From positions 62,001-126,000 of the forward strand of contig PGZH01000005.1 in NCBI GenBank assembly GCA_002840155.1: a stretch of 64,000 bases of DNA, in the 5' to 3' direction. A program made the position numbers and the translations under genes. The notes under the pieces were generated by a model that made no database searches, was not told the origin of the DNA, and saw only the letters and a program-made list of their open reading frames with translations. Of this stretch, positions 27,093 to 35,549 are shown in pieces; position 1 is the stretch's first letter; the number at the start of each line of letters is the position of its first letter. Source of the stretch: Gammaproteobacteria bacterium HGW-Gammaproteobacteria-13. Its GTDB lineage: Bacteria > Pseudomonadota > Gammaproteobacteria > Pseudomonadales > Pseudomonadaceae.

Positions 27093-27707
27093 TCAAGGGT
27101 GGCGTACAACCGACTCGCTTGGAGCCAGCGCCAGGGCGCGCTTGGCCTCGATAAAGGTGCGCGACCAGTAGCGATCATCCAGGCTATCGACCCGCACGCC
27201 ACCGCTGCGGCTGCTGCTGGAGTGGATAAACTGGTTATCGCCCATGTAGATGCCGGCATGGCTGACGCGGTTACGGCCATTGGTGCTGAAGAACAGCAAA
27301 TCGCCCGGTTCCAAGTCATCACGCGACACCAGCGGTGCGTCGATATTGATCATGTCGCGGGACGAGCGCGGCAGTTGCATGCCCAGCTCTTCCTTGAACA
27401 GATAACCGATAAAGCCGCTGCAATCGAAGCCGGACTTCACCGAACTGCCGCCGTAACGATAACGGGTGCCCACCAGCGACAGGCCATGAGTCAGGATGCT
27501 GTCAGCCAGTTCTGGCAGTTTGTAGGATTTGTCTTCAGTGAAGTCGCCCAGAGCTGCTTCTTTGGCTTGTTCGTCAAACTCGGCAAGGTCTGTCGAGGAG
27601 AACACTGCAGGCTGGGTTACCAGCTGCGGCTGTGGGGCATGGTTGGCACAGGCGGCCAGAACCATGGAGAGTGCGATAGGCACGAGGGGTGCGAGGCGTT
27701 TGAGCAT
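27093..27707 (-). CDS. NlpC/P60 family lipoprotein peptidase (paralogue)
   Basis: A 204-residue protein starting MLKRLAPLVPIALSMVLAAC, a lipoprotein signal with lipobox Cys at residue 20. The catalytic Cys is in FDCSGFIGYLFKEELG and the His in SHAGIYMGDNQFIHSSSS. The domain layout and many residues match the downstream paralogue, but it has a longer linker (about residues 25-65) after the lipobox. A GTG 27 bases upstream is an alternative start; neither has a clear Shine-Dalgarno site. The pair probably arose by tandem duplication. Confidence 0.88.
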   Translation of the reverse strand: MLKRLAPLVPIALSMVLAACANHAPQPQLVTQPAVFSSTDLAEFDEQAKEAALGDFTEDKSYKLPELADSILTHGLSLVGTRYRYGGSSVKSGFDCSGFIGYLFKEELGMQLPRSSRDMINIDAPLVSRDDLEPGDLLFFSTNGRNRVSHAGIYMGDNQFIHSSSSRSGGVRVDSLDDRYWSRTFIEAKRALALAPSESVVRHP

Positions 27708-27783
27708 GGGCACGACCGTGTCGGTGAATTTCACAAGAGCGCGACTATGCCCTCTATGGCATGCATTTGCAAATTCTATGGCT

Positions 27784-28542
27784 CTAGATGTGACTCAGTA
27801 GTTCTGGCAAAACATCTAACGCCCGCCCTTGTAGATGCACATCCACCCGAGCGCTCAAGTCGGTGCGCTGCGGGTTGATTTCCACGGTAAAGCCGCCCGC
27901 CTGGCGCGTGCGCAGCAGCGGCTCGACGATATAGGGGAAGCTCGCGCTAGTACCAATGCTGATCACCACCTCAAAGCCTTTGCGCACCTCGCAATAGAGC
28001 GTGTCGATAGCCTGCTCGGGGAGCATTTCCTCGAACAGCACCACCGGCGGGCGCAGCACTCCGGCGCACTGGCGGCATTTGGGTGGCAGCGGGCGCTCAA
28101 GATGCTCCGCCAGCTCGGCGTCGACTGCGCCACAGGACTGGCAATACAACGGTGCCAGCTCGCCATGAATCTCGATCACCCGCTCCATCGGGCTGCCAGC
28201 AGCGCGGTGGTAGCCGTCGATATTCTGGGTCAGCAGCCAGCACTGCGGCTTTCTGCGCTGCAGCTCGGCAATCGCATAGTGCCCCGCATTGGCCTGGGCA
28301 CCCAGGCAAGCCTTGCCCAGCTCCGCCAGGTATTTCCAGCACAACGCCGGATCGCGCTGCAGCATCGGGCCGGACAGCGCTTCCTCAATCGGCAAGCCTT
28401 CGGCGGTGTGACCGTTGTACAGGCCGCCAAGGCCGCGATAGGTGGGCAAACCGGAGTCGGCGGACAGCCCGGCACCAGTGATCAGCAGGATGCGCTCAGC
28501 CTGTTTGATTGCTTGGGCAACACGGGCAATGACCTTGTCCAT
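27784..28542 (-). CDS. NAD-dependent protein deacylase (sirtuin)
   Basis: A 252-residue class III deacylase. NAD-binding motif ITGAGLSADSGLPTYRG (residues 21-37), TQNIDGYH, catalytic His in EIHGELAPLYC, and zinc cysteines in YCQSCG and KCRQCAG are all visible, as is ISIGTSASFPYIV. The residues after GLPTYRG (GLGGLYNGHTAEGLP) lack the Tyr/Arg pair expected for a CobB-type desuccinylase in its usual place, but specificity cannot be read safely. It should not be confused with the cobyrinate synthase cobB in this window. Confidence 0.92.
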   Translation of the reverse strand: MDKVIARVAQAIKQAERILLITGAGLSADSGLPTYRGLGGLYNGHTAEGLPIEEALSGPMLQRDPALCWKYLAELGKACLGAQANAGHYAIAELQRRKPQCWLLTQNIDGYHRAAGSPMERVIEIHGELAPLYCQSCGAVDAELAEHLERPLPPKCRQCAGVLRPPVVLFEEMLPEQAIDTLYCEVRKGFEVVISIGTSASFPYIVEPLLRTRQAGGFTVEINPQRTDLSARVDVHLQGRALDVLPELLSHI

Positions 28543-28555
28543 CTCGATCCCTCAT

Positions 28556-28631
28556 GCGTAGGGTGGACGACGCTCTTTTCGTCCACCGCAACAGCGCCAT
28601 GGTGGATGGAAAAGCGTCATCCACCCTACAC
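28556..28631. repeat. GTAGGGTGG-type inverted repeat
   Basis: GCGTAGGGTGGACGACGC on the left pairs with GCGTCATCCACCCTACAC on the right around a partly palindromic middle (TCGTCCACCGC / GGTGGATGGA). It fills the gap between the sirtuin gene and the glycosylase gene. Related GTAGGRTGG elements are near 42.4, 46.3, 47.1 and 55.2 kb. Confidence 0.75.
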
Positions 28632-28639
28632 CGACCTGC

Positions 28640-29311
28640 TCAGTGGTTGACCGTATGCGCCAGCATCACTGACAGCTGACACAGCGGCCGCCCGCTCTGC
28701 TCGTGCCATTGGTTGAACGCGGCTTGCACGGCAGCCAGCTCTTTCAGGCTGGTGGGCGCCTTGTCGATGATCTTCTGCGCCTTGAGTGCAGCGACCATGT
28801 CATCGCTGGGCACAAAGGTGTCCTTGCCGACCATGCGCAGAAAACGCGGTGCGGACAGCCCGCCGAGTTGGCTGCCGTGCTTGGCCAGATACTTCCACAG
28901 ACCAACCACGTCGCTCTCCGGCCAGTCGGCGATCAGCGCGCCGAAGCTGCCCTTCTCTTTCTGCACATCAAGGATGAACTGGGCGTTGCGTGGCACGCTC
29001 TTGAGCTTGCCGAGGTGACGGATGATGCGCGCATCCTGCATCAGGTTTTCCAGACGCTCGGCACCCATTAGCACGACTTTCTCCGGATCAAAACCGAAGA
29101 ACACCTGCTCGAAGGCCGGCCACTTGGCATCCACCAGGCTGTGTTTGAGGCCGGCGCGGAAAATCCGCAGGCTGAGCACCGACAGGTAGCGATCATCACT
29201 GATCGCGCGCAACTCCTCGGCGCTGCGCGGCTGCGGCAGGATCGACTCCAGCTCGGCGACCGAGCCAAAGCGGTTCAGGCAGTATTCGTTAAGCCATTTG
29301 TAATCGTGCAT
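28640..29311 (-). CDS. DNA-3-methyladenine glycosylase I-like protein
   Basis: A 223-residue protein of the helix-hairpin-helix Tag superfamily: RYLSVLSLRIFRAGLKHSLVDAKWPAFEQVFFGF matches the Tag substrate-pocket region in spacing, and GLSAPRFLRMVGKDTFVPSDD resembles the hairpin and catalytic segment. Canonical Tag zinc ligands (Cys near the N-terminus, His/Cys near the C-terminus) are not all evident, so this is the divergent Tag-like subgroup and activity on 3-methyladenine is not assured. It starts 31 bases after the ttcA stop. Confidence 0.72.
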   Translation of the reverse strand: MHDYKWLNEYCLNRFGSVAELESILPQPRSAEELRAISDDRYLSVLSLRIFRAGLKHSLVDAKWPAFEQVFFGFDPEKVVLMGAERLENLMQDARIIRHLGKLKSVPRNAQFILDVQKEKGSFGALIADWPESDVVGLWKYLAKHGSQLGGLSAPRFLRMVGKDTFVPSDDMVAALKAQKIIDKAPTSLKELAAVQAAFNQWHEQSGRPLCQLSVMLAHTVNH

Positions 29312-29342
29312 CGGGCAATCCTTGAGCCGGGAAACCGCAGGA

Positions 29343-30167
29343 TCAGAGGTTCATCACGTCGAGAAAGCGCGGCGTGGCGCCGTCATCAATTTTCAGGCTC
29401 TGGAAGTCAAACAGGTTGCGGTCAGCCAGCTGTGACGGCACCACGTTCTGCAGCGCGCGGAACATGATCTCGGTGCGGCCCGGCGACTTGCGCTCCCAGT
29501 CCTGCAGCATTTCCTTGACCACCTGGCGCTGCAGGTTTTCCTGGGAGCCGCAGAGGTTGCACGGGATGATCGGGAATTCCTTGAGCTGGCTGTAAGCCTC
29601 GATATCCGCCTCGTTGCAGTAAGCCAGCGGACGAATCACCACGTTACGGCCGTCGTCGGCACGCAGCTTGGGCGGCATAGCCTTGAGCGTGCCGCCGTAG
29701 AACATATTGAGGAAGAAGGTTTCCAGAATATCGTCGCGGTGGTGCCCCAGGGCCATCTTGGTCGCGCCGATCTCATCGGCAAAGGTGTACAGGGTGCCGC
29801 GGCGCAGGCGTGAACACAGCGAACAGGTGGTCTTGCCTTCCGGAATCTTCTCCTTGACCACCGAATAGGTGTCCTTCTCGACGATGTGATACGGCACACC
29901 GATGGACTCCAGATAAGCCGGCAACACATGCTCTGGGAAGCCGGGCTGCTTCTGGTCCATGTTTACCGCAACAATCTCGAACTTGATCGGCGCGACCTTC
30001 TGCAGGTGCAGCAGCACGTCGAGCATGGTGTAGCTGTCCTTGCCGCCGGACAGGCAGACCATGACCTTGTCGCCATCCTCGATCATGTTGAAGTCGGCAA
30101 CGGCTTCGCCGGCCTGGCGACGCAGGCGTTTTTGCAGTTTGTTCTGATTGACCGAGAGGGTGCCCAT
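29343..30167 (-). CDS. ttcA: tRNA 2-thiocytidine(32) biosynthesis protein
   Basis: A 274-residue tRNA thiolase. The ATP PP-loop SGGKDS is near residue 40. The Fe-S cluster cysteines are in [11 protein letters not shown], with a third Cys in PCNLCGS, matching TtcA. It inserts sulfur at cytidine 32 of certain tRNAs. [19 protein letters not shown] is another family signature. It is divergent from the DnaJ-like gene, with a 97-base shared promoter gap. Confidence 0.96.
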   Translation of the reverse strand: MGTLSVNQNKLQKRLRRQAGEAVADFNMIEDGDKVMVCLSGGKDSYTMLDVLLHLQKVAPIKFEIVAVNMDQKQPGFPEHVLPAYLESIGVPYHIVEKDTYSVVKEKIPEGKTTCSLCSRLRRGTLYTFADEIGATKMALGHHRDDILETFFLNMFYGGTLKAMPPKLRADDGRNVVIRPLAYCNEADIEAYSQLKEFPIIPCNLCGSQENLQRQVVKEMLQDWERKSPGRTEIMFRALQNVVPSQLADRNLFDFQSLKIDDGATPRFLDVMNL

Positions 30168-30264
30168 GGTGCGCTGGAGTCCGGAAGTCGTTGAGGATGC
30201 GGCATTTTACGCAGAAAGCGTGACGCGCCCTACCCCAATCAAAGTGAAATGCTAGGCTGCGCCG

Positions 30265-30855
30265 ATGAACGACGATTTCGACCTGCCTGAACAACTGCAC
30301 CAGCTGCTGCGCGCAGCCCCTGACGGCCTTGGCGAATACCAGCTGATCCAGCTGCTGAAAGCCCGCCAATGTGCGCATATCCCCAATCTGCCGTTGACGG
30401 ACAAGCTGGCGCTGTTTCGCACGCACTTTCTGCTGTTCAACGCCCTCTACCGCCTGCGTGAACAGCTGTGGGCGGCGCAGAGCGGGCATCTGCAGATCAG
30501 TGCACTGCATATCCAGTTGCTGCCCTACCAGCCCGGCAGCAGCGAGCTGAGCGAGCACGACCCGCTGCGCGACTATTACCTCGACCTTAGCCAGCTCAAC
30601 GACACCGACGAGCAGGATGTGGCGAAACTGCTGCTGAGTTTCTGGACGCGCATGCACGGCAGCGAAGAGAAGCAGGCGGCGCTGGAACTGTTCGAGCTTG
30701 AAGGCCGTGAGCAGACGCTCAATCTCGCCACTATCAAGCACCGCTACCGCCAACTGGTGAGCCTGCATCACCCTGATCGTGGCGGTAACACGGCGCGCCT
30801 ACAGTCGATCAACAAGGCTATGGAAATCCTCGAACGCTATTACGGACGTGCTTGA
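30265..30855 (+). CDS. DnaJ-related J-domain protein
   Basis: A 196-residue protein. The N-terminal part (residues 1-130) is the DNAJ-related domain (LPEQLHQLLRAAPDGLGEYQLIQLL). The C-terminal J-domain fragment carries the HPD motif in LVSLHHPDRGGN near residue 175, so it can probably stimulate an Hsp70 ATPase. The J-domain is at the C-terminus, unlike classical DnaJ, and zinc fingers are absent. The client is unknown. Confidence 0.88.
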   Translation: MNDDFDLPEQLHQLLRAAPDGLGEYQLIQLLKARQCAHIPNLPLTDKLALFRTHFLLFNALYRLREQLWAAQSGHLQISALHIQLLPYQPGSSELSEHDPLRDYYLDLSQLNDTDEQDVAKLLLSFWTRMHGSEEKQAALELFELEGREQTLNLATIKHRYRQLVSLHHPDRGGNTARLQSINKAMEILERYYGRA

Positions 30856-31013
30856 GAGTCCGATTTGCTCTAAAGCCGCGCCTTTGTCCTCATTAATGGC
30901 TGCCTATACTGCGACATACGGTCGCATAGGTTCGGCCTTGTACCTGATAACGCTGCACACGCGAATCAGGCGCTGCGCTGGGGGGCGACCGCTATAACAA
31001 GAGGAGGTCTGGC

Positions 31014-31613
31014 ATGATCCATCACGTTTGGGGGCTATTCACCCATCCCGACCAGGAATGGCAGGAAATCCGTGGCGAAGAAGAAACCATCAGCCACATG
31101 TATCTCACCCACGTACTGATTCTCGCGGCAATTCCCGCAGTCTCAGCCTATATCGGCACCACCCAGGTCGGCTGGGCAATCGGCGATCGAGCGCCGGTGA
31201 TGCTGACCGAGGCCAGTGCGTTGCAAATGACCGTCATGACCTACCTGGCAATGCTTGCCGGGATCGCAGTGATGGGCGCGTTTATCCACTGGATGGCACG
31301 CACCTACGATGCCAGCCCAAACCTCACGCAATGCGTGGTATTTGCGGCCTACACCGCTACACCGCTGTTTATCGGCGGGCTGGCGGCGCTCTATCCACAT
31401 CTCTGGCTGGCCATGGTGGTGGGCACGGCAGCCATCTGCTACACGGTGTACCTGCTCTACGTCGGCATACCGACCTTTATGGGCATCCCCGAGGATGAAG
31501 GCTTTATGTTCTCCAGCTCGGTGCTCGCGGTAGGCCTGGTGGTACTGGTGGCGATGATCGCCAGCTCGGTGATTCTCTGGGGCTTTGGGGTCGGCCCGGT
31601 GTACACCAGCTAA
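31014..31613 (+). CDS. Yip1 family inner-membrane protein
   Basis: A 199-residue protein beginning MIHHVWGLFTHPDQEWQEIR, the N-terminal WGLFxxPxxEWxxI motif of bacterial Yip1-like (DUF1282-type) proteins. Five hydrophobic segments follow (roughly 30-48, 65-88, 105-125, 130-152 and 170-192). AGAGGAGG-like sequence lies 7 bases before the ATG. No enzymatic motif is seen and function is unknown. A strong terminator follows. Confidence 0.85.
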   Translation: MIHHVWGLFTHPDQEWQEIRGEEETISHMYLTHVLILAAIPAVSAYIGTTQVGWAIGDRAPVMLTEASALQMTVMTYLAMLAGIAVMGAFIHWMARTYDASPNLTQCVVFAAYTATPLFIGGLAALYPHLWLAMVVGTAAICYTVYLLYVGIPTFMGIPEDEGFMFSSSVLAVGLVVLVAMIASSVILWGFGVGPVYTS

Positions 31614-31634
31614 GGCAACACCTGATGACACACA

Positions 31635-31660
31635 ACGAAACCACCTGCGGGTGGTTTCGT
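31635..31660 (+). terminator. Hairpin terminator after the Yip1-type gene
   Basis: ACGAAACCACC and GGTGGTTTCGT form an 11-bp stem with a 4-base loop. The T-run after it is short (CGTTTC), so efficiency is uncertain. Confidence 0.75.
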
Positions 31661-31727
31661 CGTTTCAGGGCTGCGGGCACTGCCGGCCTTGGGCATAATC
31701 GCTGCCCCCATCTTGATCGCCGCACTT

Positions 31728-32222
31728 ATGTCCGAACACCTTCTGAGCCGCGTAGAGCAGTGCTACCAGCAGGCTGAAGCCTTTTTCAAACGCCCCTTTG
31801 CCCGCGCCGAGGTGAGTTTCAAGCTGCGCGGACAAAAAGCCGGCGTGGCGCACCTGACGGAAAACAAGCTGCGCTTCAACCCGCAGCTGTACCGGGAAAA
31901 CCGCGAAGACTTCCTCAAGCAGACCGTACCCCACGAAGTGGCGCACCTGATCGCCCATCAGCTATTCGGCCTGAAGATTCAGCCCCATGGTGAGGAGTGG
32001 CAGCTGATCATGCGTGGCGTGTATGAGCTGCCGCCCAATCGCTGCCATAACTATGCGGTACAGCGGCGCACGGTCAGCCGCTATATCTACCGTTGCAGCT
32101 GTCCACAGGGCGAATTCCCCTTCTCGGCCCAGCGCCATGCGCTGGTCAGCAAAGGCCGGCGCTACTACTGCCGGCGTTGCAAAGTGACCTTGAGCTATAC
32201 CGGTGAACAGCGCGTCGAATAA
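31728..32222 (+). CDS. sprT: SprT family zinc metalloprotease
   Basis: A 164-residue protein starting MSEHLLSRVEQCYQQA. The zinc protease motif HEVAHLIAHQ is near residue 71. The C-terminal zinc ribbon has paired cysteines in YRCSC and YCRRC. The layout matches SprT, the bacterial relative of eukaryotic SPRTN. The substrate in bacteria is not established. A longer frame exists upstream without a ribosome-binding site. Confidence 0.93.
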   Translation: MSEHLLSRVEQCYQQAEAFFKRPFARAEVSFKLRGQKAGVAHLTENKLRFNPQLYRENREDFLKQTVPHEVAHLIAHQLFGLKIQPHGEEWQLIMRGVYELPPNRCHNYAVQRRTVSRYIYRCSCPQGEFPFSAQRHALVSKGRRYYCRRCKVTLSYTGEQRVE

Positions 32223-32233
32223 CCGACCGGGGA

Positions 32234-32851
32234 TTACAGGACGTAACGCAGCACCGCAACAAAGTGCATCAAGCTGCCGCCCATGACGAACAGGTGCCAG
32301 ATGCCGTGCCAATGGCGGAAGCGGCTGTCATAGGCGAAGAAAATGATGCCCACGGTGTACAACACCCCGCCGCCGGCCAGCCAGATAAACCCGGCCATGC
32401 CCAGTGCGGCAATCAGCGGTTTGACCGCGATCAGCACAATCCAGCCCATCACGGCGTAGATCACAATCGACAGCACGCGCGCCTCGGAGCGTGGCTTGAT
32501 CTCCTGCAGCATGCCGATGATTGCCAGCGTCCAGACGATGCCGAACAGCGTCCAGCCCCAGGTTCCTTCCAGGGTGATCAGGCAGAACGGCGTATAACTG
32601 CCCGCGATCAGCAGGTAGATCGACAGGTGATCGAGCTTGCGCATCAGCACTTTCGCCCGCCCCTGCACGCTGTGGTAAAGCGTGGAGATGCTGTACAGCA
32701 GCACCAGGGTCAGGCCGTAGATTGCCACACTGATAATCTTGCGCAGCTCACCATCCAGGCTCGCCAGCACCAGTAACCATACTGCCCCCGCGCAAGCCAG
32801 AAGCGCCCCGACCAGATGGGTCCAGGCGTTGAAGCGTTCCCCGTGATACAT
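32234..32851 (-). CDS. Hemolysin III / PAQR family membrane protein
   Basis: A 205-residue seven-helix protein starting MYHGERFNAWTHLVGALLAC. The conserved acidic/His residues of the family are in NAWTHLVG, STLYHSVQGRAKVLMRKLDHLSIYLLIAGSY split by a helix, and the C-terminal HWHGIWHLFVMGGSLMHF. These form a probable metal site. GGAACGGA lies upstream of the chosen ATG. Despite the name, most members are not proven toxins and may act in lipid homeostasis. Confidence 0.9.
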   Translation of the reverse strand: MYHGERFNAWTHLVGALLACAGAVWLLVLASLDGELRKIISVAIYGLTLVLLYSISTLYHSVQGRAKVLMRKLDHLSIYLLIAGSYTPFCLITLEGTWGWTLFGIVWTLAIIGMLQEIKPRSEARVLSIVIYAVMGWIVLIAVKPLIAALGMAGFIWLAGGGVLYTVGIIFFAYDSRFRHWHGIWHLFVMGGSLMHFVAVLRYVL

Positions 32852-32978
32852 ATTTTCCGTTCCCAAGCCGCCCACTGGCGCGAATGCATCAGGCTTATGC
32901 CGGAAAAAAGCCTATTTGACGAGCACCACGTTGCCGCCCCGCATAAAGTACGGCGCGAATCACACGCTCAGGATCTGC

Positions 32979-34415
32979 TCAGGCGCGCGGCAGGCTGACG
33001 CGAATCACACAACTCTCGCCGTCATCTTCCTGCTGCACATCGCCGCCCTGGGCGCGGGCCAACGCGCGGGCGGCGGCCAGCGGTTTATTGCTGGCCGGAC
33101 GCGCAGGCAGTAGCAGTTTCACCTGCGCCGGGCTCTCATCAATCATCACCAGGCTCAGCTGGCTGCCCACCGGGCAAGCGCCATGGGCGTGTTTGAGCAC
33201 GCGGTAGAGCAAGGCATGGCAAAGCCCGGGATCGGCCATCACCGCAGTACTGCTGCCCAGCGCGGTTTCCAGCTGGATATCGACGCCACGGTCGCCATAG
33301 CGCTGCCGCAACTCGCCGATCAGTTCACGCAGCAGCGGGTTCAGCCGAATGCTTTCAGGGCGCAATTCACGCTGTCCGGCTTCGAGGGACAGCTGCTCGC
33401 CCGCCAGCTCCAGCAGCTCCTTCATCTGCTGGCTACTTTGTGTGGCCAATTGCACCTGCTGTTTCTGCGCCGGATTGAGCGCGGCATCCTGCGTCAGGCT
33501 CTGCAATGCTTCGGCGCACTGGTTAAGCGGCTGCTGCAGCTCATGACTGATCAGGTGCAGCATGTCGGCACGTAAAGCAGCCAGTTCCAGCAACTGATCC
33601 AGGTCGGTCTGCAGCTGCCGGCGATGTTCGACGTAGCGCATCAGGTTGCGCACACGAATGCGCAGCAGGGTTGGGTCAATCGGTTTGAACACATAGTCCA
33701 CCGCGCCCAGCGACAGCCCTTGCTCACGGGAGCGTTCATCGCTCAGGGCGGTGACGAAAATAATCGGGATATGCTCCGAAGCATGGTGCTGACGCAGCCG
33801 GCGCGCCACCTCGAAGCCGTCCATGTCGGGCATCATCACATCCAGCAGGATCAGGTCCGGCGGGTTGTCTGAATGGCAGATGGCGATAGCTTTCTCGCCG
33901 TTGTGCGCCAGCTTTACCTTGAACTGATCGCGAAACAGCCCGGCCAGCAACTGCAGGTTCTCCGGCGTGTCATCGACCACCAGAATGCTCGCGCGCTCTT
34001 CGCCTTGCGGCAGGCTGGCTTGCACCAGCAGATCGTCGCGCTGCAGGGAGCGCTGCACGCGTTCCAGCAAGCGCTGGGTAGTAAAGGGTTTGACCAGCAG
34101 ATCGCGGATACCCAGTTGAATGGCGCGTTGCACATCCTGGCGCTGCATGGCGCTGGACATCAGCACAAAGGGAATCTCCGCCAGCGCTTCATCGCTGCGC
34201 ATGCCTTCAAACAGCGCCAGCCCGGTTGAACCGGCCAGGTTCTGTTCACTGAGCACCAGCGACACCGGTGTTTGCCGCAGCTGCTGCAGTGCGCTCGCCA
34301 CATCGTTGGCCTGCAGCACCTGAGCCACGCCATGGCGCTGCAACTCCTCAACCAGGGCGCGGGTCAGCACCGGATCGCTATCGACAACTAACAGCGTGGT
34401 GGCATTGTTCGACAT
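32979..34415 (-). CDS. Dual-receiver protein with histidine kinase-like C-terminus (both degenerate in part)
   Basis: A 478-residue protein starting MSNNATTLLVVDSDP, with AGAGG 11 bases upstream. Receiver 1 (residues 7-125) keeps the acidic pair and LLVKPF Lys but has Glu at the phosphoacceptor position (LVLSEQNLAG, about residue 57). Receiver 2 (about 145-265) is canonical (LILLDVMMPDMDG). The C-terminal part has an H-box-like LISHELQQPLNQ, but the ATP-binding region lacks N, G1 and G2 boxes. It is the last gene of a four-gene signalling unit, 15 bases behind the HD-GYP gene. Confidence 0.85.
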   Translation of the reverse strand: MSNNATTLLVVDSDPVLTRALVEELQRHGVAQVLQANDVASALQQLRQTPVSLVLSEQNLAGSTGLALFEGMRSDEALAEIPFVLMSSAMQRQDVQRAIQLGIRDLLVKPFTTQRLLERVQRSLQRDDLLVQASLPQGEERASILVVDDTPENLQLLAGLFRDQFKVKLAHNGEKAIAICHSDNPPDLILLDVMMPDMDGFEVARRLRQHHASEHIPIIFVTALSDERSREQGLSLGAVDYVFKPIDPTLLRIRVRNLMRYVEHRRQLQTDLDQLLELAALRADMLHLISHELQQPLNQCAEALQSLTQDAALNPAQKQQVQLATQSSQQMKELLELAGEQLSLEAGQRELRPESIRLNPLLRELIGELRQRYGDRGVDIQLETALGSSTAVMADPGLCHALLYRVLKHAHGACPVGSQLSLVMIDESPAQVKLLLPARPASNKPLAAARALARAQGGDVQQEDDGESCVIRVSLPRA

Positions 34416-34430
34416 ACAGCACGACACCTC

Positions 34431-35549
34431 TTACTCGTTGGAAGCCGGCTCATCACTGTATTGCCGGGCGATCTGGGCGAAGGCTTCGCTGATCTGTTCA
34501 AAGCCATCGACGATATCCGGGTCAAAATGACTGCCGCGCCCCTCGCGGATGATCTCCAGGGCTTTTTCATGGCTAAAGGGCGGCTTGTACACCCGCCGCG
34601 AGATCAGCGCGTCATACACATCGGCCAGGGCCATCAAGCGCGCCGACAGCGGGATCGCCTCCCCCACCAAGCCTTGTGGGTATCCGCTGCCGTCCCATTT
34701 TTCCTGGTGGCTAAGCGCAATTTCCTTGGCGTGGCGTAAAAAGGCGATGGACTCGCCCAGCTCCTGCTCGGCATGCACGATGGCGTCGCGGCCCAAGGTG
34801 GTGTGAGTTTTCATGATTTCAAACTCGTCAAAGTCGAGTTTGCCCGGTTTGAGCAGGATGCTGTCGGGAATGCCGACCTTGCCGATGTCATGCAACGGCG
34901 CCGATTTGAATATCGACTGAATCGTGTCTGCGGTTAGTTCAGCGCTAAACCGTGGGTGCGTCTGCAGATGCTCGGCCAGCACCTTGACATAGAACTGGGT
35001 GCGGCGAATGTGGTTGCCGGTTTCGTTGTCGCGGGTTTCCGCCAGGGAAGTAATCGCCCGAATGGTCACATCCTGAATTGCCATCACTTCACGGGTGCGC
35101 TTTTCCACCTCGTGCTCAAGGAAAACATTCTGGTTCTGCAGCAAATCACGGGCGAACTTCAGTTGCAGCTGGGTGTGCACGCGGGCCAGAACAATCGCCG
35201 GGTTGATCGGCTTGCTGATGTAATCAACGGCGCCCAGGTCCAGGCCAATTTTCTCATCCTCGGCAGCGGTCATGGCGGTGAGGAAAATCACCGGAATCGT
35301 CGCAGTAGCAACATCCTGCTGCAGACGGCGCAGCACCTCGTAGCCATCCAGCCCCGGCATCATGATGTCGAGCAGAATCAGATCGGGCTTGGCCTCACCG
35401 CTGACAATCTGCAGCGCACGTTCGCCGCTGGGTGCCAGCTTGACCTTGTAGTCCTCGCGTAACAAACCGCTCATCAACGAAAGGTTATCGGGGGTGTCGT
35501 CCACCACCAGAATCGTCGGTTTTTCTCTGCCGGCCAGTAGCCTATCCAT
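34431..35549 (-). CDS. REC-HD-GYP response regulator (cyclic di-GMP phosphodiesterase)
   Basis: A 372-residue protein. The receiver (residues 10-130) has ILVVDDTPDNLSLM and LILLDIMMPGLDG. A coiled linker leads to an HD-GYP domain (about 165-360) with ETGNHIRRTQ, HDIGKVGIPD, HQEKWDGSGYP and LMALADVYDAL, all the metal and GYP residues. It should hydrolyse c-di-GMP when phosphorylated. Its ATG overlaps the TAA of the hybrid kinase gene by one base (TAATG), so the pair is coupled and likely a cognate kinase-effector set. Confidence 0.95.
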   Translation of the reverse strand: MDRLLAGREKPTILVVDDTPDNLSLMSGLLREDYKVKLAPSGERALQIVSGEAKPDLILLDIMMPGLDGYEVLRRLQQDVATATIPVIFLTAMTAAEDEKIGLDLGAVDYISKPINPAIVLARVHTQLQLKFARDLLQNQNVFLEHEVEKRTREVMAIQDVTIRAITSLAETRDNETGNHIRRTQFYVKVLAEHLQTHPRFSAELTADTIQSIFKSAPLHDIGKVGIPDSILLKPGKLDFDEFEIMKTHTTLGRDAIVHAEQELGESIAFLRHAKEIALSHQEKWDGSGYPQGLVGEAIPLSARLMALADVYDALISRRVYKPPFSHEKALEIIREGRGSHFDPDIVDGFEQISEAFAQIARQYSDEPASNE

